A stretch of 64,000 nucleotides of DNA from positions 1-64,000 of the forward strand of contig NJFT01000108.1 of assembly GCA_002221725.1 (NCBI GenBank), written 5' to 3'. Source of the stretch: Scedosporium boydii. Its lineage: Eukaryota > Ascomycota > Sordariomycetes > Microascales > Microascaceae. The notes beneath the pieces are model-generated. The model was not told where the DNA came from and made no database searches. It saw nothing but the letters and a program-made list of their open reading frames with translations. Within the stretch, counting starts at the first letter, position 1. Every line of letters starts with the position of its first letter. Positions 1 through 11,859 of the stretch are shown here, piece after piece. The position numbers and the translations under genes were made by a program.

Positions 1-570
1 ACCAAGTCGAAAAAATCGATTCCCATCGCTCCCAACACATCATCTTGTTTTTTCCCGCTCGCGGCCAAGCCCTCAAGTCGATTCCGGTGGCCCCCGGCGT
101 GTGGTGCCGGTGCCGGGCGCCGTTGGGAATAATCCATCGTGCCCGTGATCTTATACCTATCACACATGAGGTTATGGCATGCATACTATACGCCACTTAA
201 CGACAAGGAAAGAACCCATTCCGAGAAGCGCGTAGTTTGTCTATTGAATAGACCTCTCGGCGATTTGTACATTGAGGCGCGGGACTTGCCAGGCGCCCTG
301 AACTCTGAGAGTAGGTAGCGAAATGTCGGTTTTCACTTGGGGATAAATGCGCTTAAAGTTCATATCCTTCAATTTAGCAGACAAGGACTGGAGTCGCTCA
401 TGACACTATTTTGAACCACCAGATTTATTTCAAACTAGAAGGGGGAAAGGAAATACAGCCAAGGGTCCGTCCCAGAAACCGGGATCATGAACTGGCTTAA
501 TGCCGCCATCTCAGAGGATCCGAACTGGACAGCTGACAAGGCGTTTTTCAGAACCACGTCTTTTCTAGAG
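1..570. other. no recognised gene
   Basis: No reading frame here looks like a conserved protein. The first 150 bases are G+C-rich with simple GCC/GGC runs. The stretch ends where the first LTR copy begins at 571. I see nothing else in it. Confidence 0.5.
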
Positions 571-842
571 TGTCACGGGCCGACCTTTATGCAGGCCCAA
601 GAGCGGTGATGGACGGCAGAACCAGAAGGCGTGGGCAGCCGCCTGCAGGTGGTCGGCACGCAAGAGATGCGATCGGAAGACAAAGTGGACGATCGGTGGC
701 GATCACCTTAGGAGAGCTTGGAAGGGAAACGCCTATATAAACCGAAGGATCCTCCTTGTATCTAGTTTGTCCTTCAAGACTCTCCAGTAGTCAATTCAAG
801 TACAACTACACCCCTACACTTGAATACGCACTTCTCATCATT
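571..842 (+). mobile_element. LTR of family A, 5' part (U3-R), truncated
   Basis: It begins TGTCACGGGCC, has a TATATAAA box at about 733 and the R-region block shared by all copies in the window (TCAAGTACAACTACACCCC and what follows, about 795-835). It stops short of the usual U5 end GTAACA. At about 843 it is replaced by an internal-type segment that starts TGTGGCGGAGCAGTGCAGCC. U3 carries several GATCGG motifs, as in the other copies. Confidence 0.75.
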
Positions 843-1195
843 ATTGTGGCGGAGCAGTGCAGCCTACCCCGGAAGGAAAGGAAAGAAAAGAAAAGAAAAC
901 AAGAAATAAGAAAAAGGGTGGTCTAATGGTCGTAAAGGAGAAGGAATCTCTGCAAGGACTGCTGCAAAGCCTTCACAGGAATTCCTGGAACGTCGGATTG
1001 TAACTGATCAGTGGGAAATACTGCCCACAAGAAGGGAATGAAGTCGCCGACGGGGAAATACAGCCCCGATGATGATCAGTGGGAAATACAGCCCACAAAG
1101 AATGAGGACACCTCTGAATAGGGAGAGGTCTGAGGATCGTGGAGGTGTCAAATAGGGGATTCCATGCCACGCAAAACAGTAGAAGAACTGTCCGA
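843..1195 (+). mobile_element. retroelement internal fragment with hairpin array
   Basis: This segment is nearly the same as 37,940-38,140, which lies directly upstream of a 3' LTR. It therefore looks like the 3' end of the internal region of the family A element. It contains an A/G-rich tract (about 870-920) and three short hairpins with a common AAATACNG loop (1011-1028, 1051-1068, 1079-1096). No gag or pol coding sequence remains. Confidence 0.6.
1011..1096 (+). repeat. three hairpins with a conserved loop and changing stems
   Basis: The hairpins are GTGGG/CCCAC at 1011-1028, CGGGG/CCCCG at 1051-1068 and GTGGG/CCCAC at 1079-1096. Each is a 5-bp stem closing an 8-base loop AAATACWG. The stem sequence differs between units but pairing is kept. 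The same arrangement recurs at 38,106-38,187. Confidence 0.6.
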
Positions 1196-1440
1196 CTTCA
1201 CCATTCACAATGATCAGTGAGCCGGATCAAAAAGAGATGTAATTGACGAGGGACTAAGCGCCCTTGAAAAACTGTAAAAACATTCCCCCTCGAACGAGAC
1301 TGAAAAACTTGAGTAAAACCCTTTTTCTTCCTTGACCTGGGGGGGCGAAGAATAGTATCCGCTCCCTGGGGCCACGGACCGGAATACCATTTCTCCGCCC
1401 CTACCATGCTCCATCCTACGAGCGTCACCTTTTTCCCCGT

Positions 1441-1557
1441 CACAATATCTTGTGAATACTGCTTGACTGCCTTACTCCACCACTAACAGACAACCATCGA
1501 CCCTGACGCCAGCTGTACCCACTTGATACAATCCCAGTTCGTGTTAGGATCGTAACA
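1441..1557 (+). mobile_element. LTR 3' end (U5) fragment
   Basis: This matches the last part of family A LTRs, including the stretch GACGCCAGCTGTACCCAC and the terminal GTGTTAGGATCGTAACA. The bases just upstream (about 1370-1440) resemble 14,980-15,060 rather than family A, so the fragment is part of a mosaic. Confidence 0.6.
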
Positions 1558-1787
1558 AAGTGTAGGGGTGTAGTTGTACTTGAATTGACTACTGGAGAGT
1601 CTTGAAGGACAAACTAGATACATGGTAGAACCTGTGACTTATATAGACATTTTCCTCCTCTCCTGGGCAGGTCGGTTCCTGGGTCGACCGACCGATCAGT
1701 CGCTTCTTGGCAAAGGCGACCACGTGACTTGCAATTCTGCCGTTCCACACCGCTTCCTCGTGACCTGGTCGCAGCCATGTCGTGACA
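1558..1787 (-). mobile_element. LTR family A fragment, reversed
   Basis: It starts directly after the forward U5 end at 1557 and runs in the opposite orientation from the R region to the U3 terminus GTGACA at 1787. Forward and reverse LTR pieces therefore meet with no spacer. Open frames of 67-94 codons here are by-products of the repeat. Confidence 0.65.
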
Positions 1788-2281
1788 TAATGGGAAAAAA
1801 GGTGACAGCAGTGAAGGAAGCGTAGTTCTCCTATTGGGACCACAAAGACCGGGTGGGGAGAGCAGAAGAACATTATCCCTTGTCATAGACTAGGGCGTAG
1901 CTATTTCTTTTCTTTTCCTCTCATCTCGAGGGAAGAACGGGGGGATAGAGAAACTTAATCAAGCAATAATCTTTTAGTTCAATTGATTTCTTTTGCCCAG
2001 TTCTTATAAATCATCCTGTATAGTGATTCCAAGCTGTTTCTACTATTGTCTTGTGTGCCACAGTGTCCCGTATCAGACACGTGTTTCTTGACCTCTCCCT
2101 ATTCAGAGGGCTCCTTTTTACATGTTCTTGTGTCATTCCCATTGATCAACAGATCCGACATCTGTCTATTCCTATGTGGAGTTTTGCAGCAGCTTCTTGC
2201 AGGATTTGACTAGACCAATTGACCACCAGGTTCTTTTTTGTTTCATTCTTGTGGCGAGCGGGCAGGCTGCGCTGCTCCGTT

Positions 2282-2437
2282 TCACTACATCCCTACACTT
2301 GAATACGCACTTCTCACCTGTATCATTGTAAATACTACTTGACTGCCTCGCTTACTTCATAATAGACAACCTACGAGCCTCTCACTAGTTGTATCCACCT
2401 GATACCGTCAACAGGCTAGTGTTAGGATGTAAGGATA
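2282..2437 (+). mobile_element. LTR family A, degenerate R-U5 fragment
   Basis: It contains the R block (CTACACTTGAATACGCACTT) followed by a diverged U5 that ends GTGTTAGGATGTAA. It lies just downstream of an inverted copy (2262-2279) of the motif that starts the internal segment at 850. Confidence 0.55.
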
Positions 2438-2809
2438 TACTGTGTACGGCTCGAGGAAAGACCAATGTCACTAAGAAGCGTGTTCAACCGAAAGTCAATT
2501 GATGATCAATACTTAACTTTCCCTAAGACTGACTTGTGTACTGCGAGAACCCCTTGTTCTCCGACCGGGCTCCGCAGCTTAGTCATTCTGGCTGCAAGTC
2601 CCGTGCCTCAGTGCGCTCTCGTTTGTACCTTACATAGGATCGGAACAGTAAGGACATTGGAAAAAGGGGGAGGTGAAACATTAAAGATAATAATAAGACA
2701 ACCCTGCATGGATCTACATAGTGACATACGAACAAACTTTAGCGCGCAGCCATTCGACGGCTTCCATCCAATAGCGAAATCCGTTCTCCCGCCCCCAGCC
2801 CCCATGAAA

Positions 2810-2816
2810 TGCGGGG
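2810..2816 (+). promoter_or_regulatory. possible AlcR/CreA site
   Basis: TGCGGGG matches both the AlcR core (WGCGG) and the CreA consensus (SYGGRG). In Aspergillus, alcR is autoregulated and repressed by CreA through nearby sites, so an overlap upstream of this alcR orthologue is plausible. The motif is short and can occur by chance. Confidence 0.3.
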
Positions 2817-3057
2817 AAATAAGCTCCGGTGGACCGGACTATGGGTTAATACCGAGTGGGGAAGTGGTCAAGCTTACATATGTATAGGTCTCACGCCTCT
2901 GATGATAAGAGCCTTGAAGCCCTGTACATGTCTTGTCGAACATCTGTTGCCAAGCTCCCATTTTACATCTGCATTGACGAGACAGCGTGGTCCACGTGGT
3001 ATTCTTGGACGGCCCAACAGTTTTATCCTACCATTCCTTTACCACAGAATAATTCTC

Positions 3058-3064
3058 TGCGGGG
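3058..3064 (+). promoter_or_regulatory. possible AlcR/CreA site
   Basis: This is a second TGCGGGG in the same orientation, 44 bases before the alcR start codon. It may lie in the transcribed leader. It fits the AlcR and CreA consensus sites at once. Confidence 0.3.
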
Positions 3065-3107
3065 AGTTTTCTACCTCTTACCACTTAGGTCGTGTAGCTA
3101 AGAGGCC

Positions 3108-5817
3108 ATGCGTCGCCAGAATCGGTCTTGTGATCAATGTCGGCGGTCAAAACGGGGTTGCTCTAACGTCTTTCCTATTGGCGGTAAGTCCGGTTCCTCA
3201 GCAAGCTATCTAGGAAAAGACTTACGAACAGCTCGTGCTTTCTTTAGAATTGGAGAATCTATCCCAGCCATGTGCTTATTGTATCAGAACGGGGAAGCAA
3301 TGTACATACTCCTGGGCACATACACAGCTTCAGTCGGCACAACAAAGGCGACGCCAAAGCGGTATCGAGAATCGCAGGCCTTTAACGGTCCGCGAGAGAC
3401 AAGTCAAGCGTCTGGGGAGGTCGGGCTCGATCGATCGACCGGTCGAGAGAATCGCGTCCGACATACGAATAGACACCGACTCAGCAATGGCGAGCATACC
3501 CGACATGACCCAGACTCTTGTATTACAGAATCAACCTAGTTTCCACGAAGGCACCTCTCACTCATGGCTAGGCAAGTTTCCTGTAGTTGGACTCGAACCC
3601 GACCTCTTTGCCGCCTTCACACCAAACCCTTGTTTTCCCTTAGAAGATCGTCAACCGCTCCAGTTCGAAATGCCAGAGCTTCTCCTATCCCAAATCACTG
3701 AAAAGCCTGGCGCCATTGATATGGGATCCTGCGCGTCCCCCGGGTGGGAGATAAAGCTGGCTCCAGGTCAGAGTGTTGGCTTCCCTGGCTCATCGTGGGG
3801 CTCAGAAAACACTCATATAAATCAGGATCTAGATGACGAGGAGCAGGGAGGCATTTCGTGTATCTCTTCACGGAACCCATTTAGTCGACGATCCAGTGCG
3901 TGGCAGGAAACGCAAGCCCCCTCGTTCCCATTTTACGCACTCAACGACGCAATCATGTCGCGATCGAATAACGACACGATCTCACGGAACTTGTTCCGCA
4001 TATATCACGATGTATTAGAACAGAGTCTTTCTTGCTGGATAGCCGAAGAAACATGTCCATACACGGATAAGCGCAGCATGCAAGTGATGCAGGGCCGGTC
4101 CCGATGGACGGCGGAAGAGCAGGGCACCACCTGGTCCAACAGAATATACTCCCGTGTCATCCGGTTCGACCGATATGCTCGCTCGGCAGGTTTGATTCAG
4201 CTAACTGCGAGGGAGAACCAAGCGGCTACGAAGGCATTACACCTCGCTATCATGGCGTTTACCAGTCAATGGGCTCAGGGCAGTTATCGTGAACGGGAGC
4301 AATACGCGCCGGCGTCAGAGGGATTAAATGCGGATGACTTGGTGCAAGAGTTTGATCGCAACATCCAAATTTCGTTATGGGAGCAGGCGAAGGAGGCGCT
4401 GCAGAAAACGTCTGGCGTGGAGTGCTTTAGGGTTGCCTGTGCCGAGCTTATTTTCGGACTTTGCCAAAAACCATGGGACTTTGAAGATATCGAGCCCATG
4501 GACCGTTTCGAAACTCGGCCGCGAGATGTCCGCGGGGCCAATAACGACACTACCTCCCTGGCAGCAAGACTTGACGCTGCCATAGCTAAAGATGGTACCC
4601 CTACTCACATGGAGAATGCGGCTCGCAAGGTACACGCAATAAAGTTCCGTTGGGATGCTCAACGACTAGGCTTAATGACTGGTGATCAAGTAAGCGAAGA
4701 AAACAGACAGGCAGCAGATTCCTCTTCACCAAGTACTGAAGTACACCAGCATGAAAAGACTGTGGGTTTAGTATATTGGCTTGCTGTTATGTTCGATACC
4801 GTCTCTTCGTCAACGAACGAGAGACCGGTTGTTGTGGCGGATGAGGACTCTCAGCACTGCAACGCATCTGCTTCTGCCGACACGTCAACCGATAACACCT
4901 CACCGAGATCCAGCGAGAGCGGTCTATCCATTCGACGATGGTCAACACCGCTTTTCATCCAGGACGATCCCGAGAGGCCAATGCACACGCCACACTGGCC
5001 ATGCTCTTACGAAGCCGCCGCCGAGGCCGTAACCCGATCTTGCTCAGTCAAGGTCCTACTCCACCGGCACGTTTCATGGTTGCAGAACGCAATTCGAAGG
5101 AGGGACTGCCCCGAATCCATAGAGGACATTATCCAGGGTGCCGTATCGCTCTATCAATACTGGAACACGACGTACGGGCCGTTCTTTAAGGACCTCGTCC
5201 GAGATTTCCCCTCTGTACCGCCCCGAATCCAGAGCTGGTCCTTTTGCTTATCGTCGCACTGGCATTTGGCAGCCCTCATCTTTGCTGACCTACTTGACTT
5301 TGTTGACAAGAACCAGTTGGGTAGTACAGAAGCCAGCCGAATCCGTATACAGATTAATGTGGCGAAAAGAATCCGGAAAGCTAGCGCCAATGAGATATCC
5401 GACCTAGCCAAGGTTTCCGTGCCATCGGGGGCAGCCGACTCGACACACTGCGACACCACACCTCAGTCCCAGCCCCAGCCCCAGTCCCAGCCCCAGTCCC
5501 AGTCCCAGCCCCAGTCCATGCCGCCACCCGACTTCCATTTTGCCGTCAACAAGTGCACGATTCTCACCGAGCCATGGACCATGCTCATTATTAGAGGCTT
5601 CACGAAAGCAGGAGCTATTCATATTGCACGAGCACAAGACTTGTGCCAGGCGAGGGTGACAGATCTGGGATATAAGGGTGAGACGTGTGAAGAGAGTTTG
5701 AAGCGATGTATGGAGTGCATTAAGGCGCTTTGGTTCTTAGGGAAGAAGTCCGATATGGCGAGGAGTACTGCAGGCCTTTTATCCCAGGCGCTCAGTAATA
5801 TACGCTGGGAAAATTAG
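3108..5817 (+). CDS. alcR: AlcR-type Zn(II)2Cys6 transcription activator of ethanol utilisation
   Basis: Two exons, 3108-3183 and 3248-5817, are joined by a 64-bp intron and give about 881 residues. The N-terminal zinc cluster has C8, C11, C18, C34, C37 and C44. The long 15-residue gap between the third and fourth cysteines is a hallmark of AlcR, where it is 16. Later blocks also match AlcR as I know it: RIYHD..LSCWI.E..CPY, TWSNR, ALHLAI.AF.SQW, MFDT.S with VV.DEDSQ, and near the end EPWTMLII and FLGKKSDMA. AlcR is a nuclear activator of alcohol and aldehyde dehydrogenase genes in response to ethanol. A Gln-Pro run encoded by a CAGCCC/CAGTCC repeat lies at about residues 765-780. No other alc gene is recognisable nearby, and the gene lies between retroelement relics. 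The frame is open throughout, about 60 residues longer than the A. nidulans protein. Confidence 0.9.
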
Positions 5818-6193
5818 TTCGTTTAAAGGAGAGACTAGTACGAAGTATTACCACGGCAGTTAGACGTACCTACAGCTAAAAGGATATAAACTACCTTCGA
5901 AGAGACTCTCTATGTAAATATCTCGGCGGTGGAAACCCGTAGAGTAAAGCTAAGGTTAATAAGTAGTTAATTATTCAAGAGAATGGTCCCCTGAGGCCCA
6001 TGCTCCGGCTCACCTCAGGTGTCATGGTAGGATGCACAAGCCTCCCCAAATGCCCTGAAAAGGTATTTTAAAAGCACTCTGCAAAACCCCTAAAGCGCCC
6101 TGCAAAGCCCCCAAAACACCCTGCAAAGCAACCCTCCCCCCCACATAGGCAAGTAAGAAAAGAGCTAATAGACACGTTTTCAGAGCCTAGGAC
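5818..6193. other. alcR 3' flank with short imperfect tandem repeats
   Basis: This is probably the 3' UTR and terminator region of alcR. At 6070-6130 there is an imperfect tandem array of a roughly 20-base unit of the type CCCTGCAAAGCCCCCAAAAC, in about three copies. No gene is seen. Confidence 0.4.
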
Positions 6194-6788
6194 ATCAATT
6201 GTCAGCGTTACACAGTCTTCCACCATCTTACTTGTCGCGCTCACTACTATGATCGCAAACTTGAAGGCGCGCTACTCGTTCAAGGTAGACTTTGCCATGC
6301 AGAAGCGAAAGACTAAAGTAACGGTCGACATACCATGGGCGTTCTCACCTGGACTGGTAGCAGTGGATGAGTGGCATATGACGAAGGGCCTCCACACCTA
6401 AGTCGTACTGCTAATCTCCTACATGAGAGCTCACCGATTAAACTCCCAAGCCCTTATCGTCTCCGGCAGAACGCCTATTGCTGTGGCGCCCTATGATCTC
6501 CTGTCCGCGACGACTATGTCAACAATCGGAAACGAGGTTGTGGGCGCTGCCTGCGAGGCTAATCTAGGGGCACTCCAACAAACCTTTAACGCCAGCTGCC
6601 GCACTGGTACTCCCGGTACATCTAACAGCGTCGAGTTTCAATCCCAGTTCGCCAGCTTTCTCAAGAGCTTCAGCATCCGCCGTAGGTCCACAGGGGCTTT
6701 CCTGGGCCAGAACTTATTCGACATACCTCACCATATACCCCACGGGTTGTCCCTCTCCCCCAACTCTAACCTTGGCGACTGGTGTTAG
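6194..6788 (+). pseudogene. eroded coding remnant, unrecognised
   Basis: One open stretch runs from about 6194 to a stop at 6401, and a second from 6423 to 6788, with composition like coding sequence (for example a segment reading AVAPYDLLSATTMSTIGNEV). I do not recognise the family. No complete start-to-stop gene can be built, so this looks like the remains of a gene. It may be unrelated to alcR despite following it. Confidence 0.25.
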
Positions 6789-9700
6789 GTCCATGGGTCT
6801 CATCGCCGCCCTCGTAAGTCAAAGCGAGCACCTAGATCGCCCAATGGGGTCAGCTCCCCACCAACGGGCTTGATAAGGAGGACTATCGGCAATCTCATGA
6901 CTGTCCAGATAGACATCTCTATTTCTTGCTTTCTTTGCTTTAGGGGCCCTGGCCTTGCAGGAACCATTACAATACAAGAACTGTGACAGCCCCCAGATAG
7001 TTGCCCAGGCCACTAGGCAGGTGGTTATCGTGATATCTCCTAGTCTGGATACGCCTCCTTAGGTGACCACTTCTCCCTTCCTTCCTTTCATGTCCCCTTG
7101 TTCCGCTCTGATGCCATGCTCCACCACGCCGGCCTCCTCTGACTCGAGAGCATGAGTGGCGGCTACCTCTCTATGTACTTCTCCGGATCTGAACCTTAGA
7201 AGACATCTCTCCCGAGAGAAGCACCACTGCTTCACGCTTCACAACTAAGGAGAGCAACGTCGCCGTGTTTACAATGCCTTATGCTATGTGTATTCCCGTG
7301 GGAAATGGAATCAGAGTTGAAACTAGCGTGTCGGTCACTGCGAAAACTCTGCAACGCAAGATATCTCACGAACTGGGATTACGAATTGGACAGCTTTTAA
7401 AACAAGTCGATCCGCGACTCGGCGCCGACAGAGTTCTATCGCGGCTACGAGGACTTCCTGTGTCAATGATTCTCGTAGTTTCATGCGCAAACACGACGGA
7501 AACCTACTTAATGGCCATTCCTAAGTTTGATTTACAAATGACCGGAAACGTTGTTAGCCCGCCGCCGCGTGACCGAAGCGCAATATAAGTGAAAGCTCAC
7601 TTGGCCTCATTAAGCTATTCTGAGGCTCCTTTTATTGGCTCCTACGCTATAGAAAATGGCTCAAAGCACTTGGCCGGTGCTCTAGGGTCTATTCGTGGGC
7701 CAGCGCACGTTTCACTATTAGAGCGTCGTTTCCGCACATGCCAAGCCACTTCGAGATTTAACCTTAACCTTCTTACCAGCAAAGGGCTAGAAGGACTAGA
7801 AGGCGTGTGAACGAATCACTGGGACAGAGTCTGATAGGCCGAAGCGTTTTCATAAAGACTGCTTCGTGACAGTTTAATTCTAAACAGGACCGAGAAAAGA
7901 GGGCACGGAGGAAGGGTTGGCATGCCTGTGTTGTGTAGTTTTCTATCATGTATAAATTGGCGACTGTGGCTAGTCCTAGCTTCCATGATGCAACGTCCGC
8001 TTCCCTCCTCTATTGTTGAGCCAGCCCTGCGTTCGGATGTGACACAACAAAGCTTACTTACTGTAATCGTATGTCTGGTCAGTTTCGTGTGTCCGGTAGC
8101 ACCTCCCGGACGTAACCACGATGTTCCCAGGTGTAGTTTACAATCGTCCGCCTGGACTGGTGGCGGCGGAATTTAAGCGGCAATTGTTCGGCAGCAGGTG
8201 GCCAATTGGATCCATTTTGCAGGGGGGTGGACGTTCCCTGCGCATCTTCAGTTCCAGAATTCTACGAAGGGGGCGAGCTGAGTGGAAAGCAAGGCACGGT
8301 GGCCAGGGATATGGCCCTAGTAAGGTAGGTCTTAATATTAATCTAGTGTTGCCTGGAGAAAGGTGACGAGGTGTGTCGCTGACTAGACGGGGGAATAGCT
8401 TTCTGGATCTATGTAGCCGGGCTCGATAAATCCGAGCAATGCCGCCCATATTCTAATTAATCATGACTACATAGGAGAGCGTACTGCTGGTGCAAGCTTT
8501 GAGCCCCCCGTGTGAGGGAAGGGACTTCGGAGGCCAGTAGTTCGAGAGAATCTCGGCATTACTCTTGTCGGGTGGTGCCTGAACATGGAGGACAGAAAAG
8601 GAGACGGGTCTGAGTGTCGACCTGCATCGACAGCGAGCCCCACAAGTGCTACCGTCGATCTGCAGCTTGCAACCTGCTACCCCGGAATTTAGCCCTGTCG
8701 CCCCCGCGCTCCATTGCCCAAGAGAGGTTCTTTTCTTTCTCACTCTCAATTAAGCCGTCCGAACGCTGGCTCCCTATCCCCGGGGGCTCATGGCCATGCT
8801 TCATATGGGATAGCGCATAATAAACTCTTTCCTTAGACTGGAGAACAGGTTGCTGCGACTCCCTCTGTTGGCTCCTGCTCCGCAGGTGATATGATCCCCC
8901 GACGAAAGTAGAAGGAATCGCTTCCTGCGGATAGCTAGGGCCAAGGCCACGGACCCCTTCTTGCCCTCACTCCTGACCCTGAGAGAGCCAATGACATGTC
9001 AAGTGGCGTTTCCCCTTATTTTCGCACTTGCAGGCACTTGCTCCAGCAGCGTTGATCGGGCGTTGTCGTACATAAACTACAATTCACAATTACGCATTTC
9101 CATCCACAACACCCTGGTGGTCTATCCTCTACGTAGAGTCTTGATTGGCCCACTCGGTTCAATTGTCAGGATTGGTGCTGCCTGCCTGTTAGTGCCGAAT
9201 ACCCCAGCTGCTCGGGTCCAGGAGGCGAATCAGGACGAAGACCTCCAGGCCTGGCCTTACCCAGAACGTAACTTCCTCTGGCAAATCAGACGATGGCGCA
9301 CTTGAAAGAGGAAAATGCATGAGACTTCACACATCGTTAATCGCCCCTCTTTTAAACTAGTGTCTAGTGTTCGATTTTTTTTTTTTTTTCTTAATCACGA
9401 TGTGGAATATTCAGAGTGATCGACGATGGATGATTGCCAACAGGGGATAAGCTAGAAAATATGGAGGATGCAAGAAGATCTCTTGGCAGGAGCAGGACTT
9501 GACGACACTGATCATTGATGCCATCGATGCATTTTACCTTCATCCGTATCCGCTACACTCCACTACCTCGTACTTCATTGTGAGGAATCCCCATGAGTGA
9601 ACCCTACTCCACGCTCCTCTGGATGTACCTTTGTCAAAACGGATAGACTCGACAATACTGAGGTGGTATTCAAGCGGATTAACGTATCAAAGTTTAATCG

Positions 9701-10268
9701 GCCAGTCCTTGCCCTTAGGGGGCTCACATCAGTGTCCGAATGGTCCAACGATTGCTGCTGAACAAACTCTCCTCCACACCTCCGAACAAGACTCGATCTC
9801 CTGACATGGGCCAAAAATTTTAAACAAATTAAGATGGACGAGCCTAACTCTGTTTTGTGAAGCATGGAAAGTCCTAACCGTTGTTGGCAGCAAGTAGGTC
9901 GACTTAAAGCATATCCGTTCCTGACAACAGTTCGATGCCCCTGTCCATGTGGCGTAACGGTTCCCCACGTTCTCGATCCAAATATCCACTGATGCCGGAG
10001 GAGCAGAAAAACCGCCCCAGTGGCTTGATCTAATTTACAAGGTGTCGACATGCGATGTCCCTTTTCGATCTACATATTTCTTCTCTTACAGGCCCATTTT
10101 TGCCCTCTCTTCTTTTTTTTTCTTCTTTTTCTTTTCCCCCCGTTGTTGGACCTGATGAGAAGAGCAGTGAGCCAGTGAGCCCCTGCATCCTCCAATCTTT
10201 TCCCCCTCTGTTCCGGCGGCTTGCTGCCTCGTGATGCTGGACAACAGACGACGGAGGTCCCCCCCACC
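6789..10268. other. long gene-poor stretch
   Basis: No frame longer than about 160 codons occurs, and none resembles a known family; frames at 7265-7588, 8961-9305 and 9575-10,051 (-) were looked at and not accepted. A 16-base T run lies near 9376. The last 190 bases (10,080-10,268) are rich in C and T, as expected for the promoter of the following receptor gene. Confidence 0.4.
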
Positions 10269-11859
10269 ATGAGATTACGACACGCACTTGCCCCGGCGGC
10301 GGCCCTGCTGCTCAGTTGCGTCCCAGTGACGCTCTGCCAGGGCCTCTCGTCTGCCCTCGGCTCCCTTCCCGACTGTGCGGTATGGAGATACACACCCCTT
10401 GCCCTCTTTGTGTCTCCCTTCTAACCCACCCTTGTCTACAGATCGATTGTCTCAAGACCTCCATCGCCAATTCGCCTTGCACCATCGATGATACGCCGTG
10501 CCTATGCACCAACTCCGATCTCCAAGATGCCATCACAAACTGTGTGCTCTCCTCGTGCACGGTGAAGGGGTCCCTCCGTAAGCGTGGACTTCCCTCTCCT
10601 TTTTTTTTTTTCTTGCCTCCATTACCGATGCAATATCGCTAATGATCGATACATATACGTAAGATGCGAAAAATGTCACCCAAACCATTTGCAATGCGCC
10701 CGTACGGGATACATCACGGACTATCAAGGACCTCACTACCATTCTCAGCACAATCGCTGGAGTCCTGGTCGCCGGGCGAATCATATTCAAACAATTCGTG
10801 GCGAAGATGGGGCTGTCTCTAGACGACTGGTTCATCCTCCTCACTGCTGTTGTTGGCGCACCGAATAGAGCCATTGTCGTCCATGGCACTGGAGCGAATG
10901 GCGTCGGGCGGGATATCTGGACCCTGCCATTCAACATGATAACGCGATTCGGCAAGTTCTTTTACATCATGGAGATCTTGTACTTTGCAGAGCTCGCTCT
11001 ATTGAAAGTGTCGATCCTGTTCTTCTACCTCCGCATCTTTCCGGACACGCGCATTCGACGAGTCCTCTGGGTGACACAGACCCTAAATGTGCTGGTTGGC
11101 GTAGCCTTCGTTATCACCGCTATTTTCCCTTGCACCCCGATCAGCTACTTCTGGACGAAATGGGATGGCGAGGGGCAGGGCAAGTGCATTAATGTCAATG
11201 CCCTGGCGTGGGCTAATGCGATCATCAGCATTGTGCTGGATATATGGATGCTCGCCATCCCGCTTAGCCAACTGCCCAAAATTAAACTGCATTGGAAGAG
11301 GAAGGTTGGCATCGCCTTAATGTTCTTCGTCGGCACCTTGTAAGTCGTCGTTCCCAAGCACGAATGAATGCTGTGCACCCCTGGCCCCCCACTACTGTTC
11401 TAACTGGATCTCTTCACTTTCAGTGTCACCATCGTCAGTATTCTCCGTCTGCATTCGTGCGTAACGTACGCGAACTCTCGCAACCCGACCTGGGATAATG
11501 CGCCTATCACTAAATGGTCCGTCATCGAGATTAACATAGGGATCATGTGCGCCTGCATGCCGACCCTCCGCCTTGCCCTAGCTCGTGTCTTTACCATCTT
11601 CCAAGAGTCGACTGTCCGCACCGGTTACGGGGCTGGATACGGAGCCGGATACCAAAACCAAGCCAGCAAGGTAACGGCTAGCCGTGCCGTGGCCACATTC
11701 AATGGACAGTCACCTGAAGGAACACAGCCACCCGACCGTGCGATTTTGTGTAAGAAGACTTTTGATATACAATATAGCGACGAGTCGAGCTTGGTTCAGA
11801 TGCGAGATTTGTCGGCGAGGCCGACAACGAGCGATGCGTCGTCAGGGATAGACGCCTAA
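10269..11859 (+). CDS. CFEM-domain Pth11-like G-protein-coupled receptor
   Basis: Four exons (10,269-10,379; 10,442-10,577; 10,664-11,339; 11,424-11,859) with GT-AG introns of 61, 86 and 84 bp give 452 residues. A signal peptide at residues 1-23 is followed by a CFEM domain with its eight cysteines (PDC, IDC, SPC, TPC, CLC, TNC, SSC, TIC) at about residues 36-95. A seven-helix region of the rhodopsin-like fungal family follows, with DDWFILL, DIWTLPF, FFYIMEILYFAELALLKVSILFFYLR and WANAIISIVLDIWMLAIPL-type helices. The cytoplasmic tail has a short GYGAGYGAGY repeat. Pth11-type receptors act at the plasma membrane in sensing surfaces and hosts. All splice joins keep frame and I see no break, although the gene is surrounded by decayed sequence. 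Confidence 0.88.

Larger units (their letters stand above)
2438..3107. other. upstream region of alcR orthologue
   Basis: No gene is supported; a 140-codon frame at 2465-2887 has no recognisable features. The first 35 bases resemble 20,611-20,653. The region probably carries the promoter and 5' leader of the alcR gene and holds two TGCGGGG sites. Confidence 0.4.

Noticed and set aside
1589..1886. Frames of 67-94 codons in the left mosaic
   Set aside because: They are by-products of LTR sequence; related frames recur in other LTR copies.
7265..7588. 107-codon frame
   Set aside because: No domain, no splice-supported extension and surroundings without coding character.
3108..10268. An alc gene cluster or secondary-metabolite cluster around alcR
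   Set aside because: No alcohol or aldehyde dehydrogenase, synthase or oxygenase text is visible on either side.
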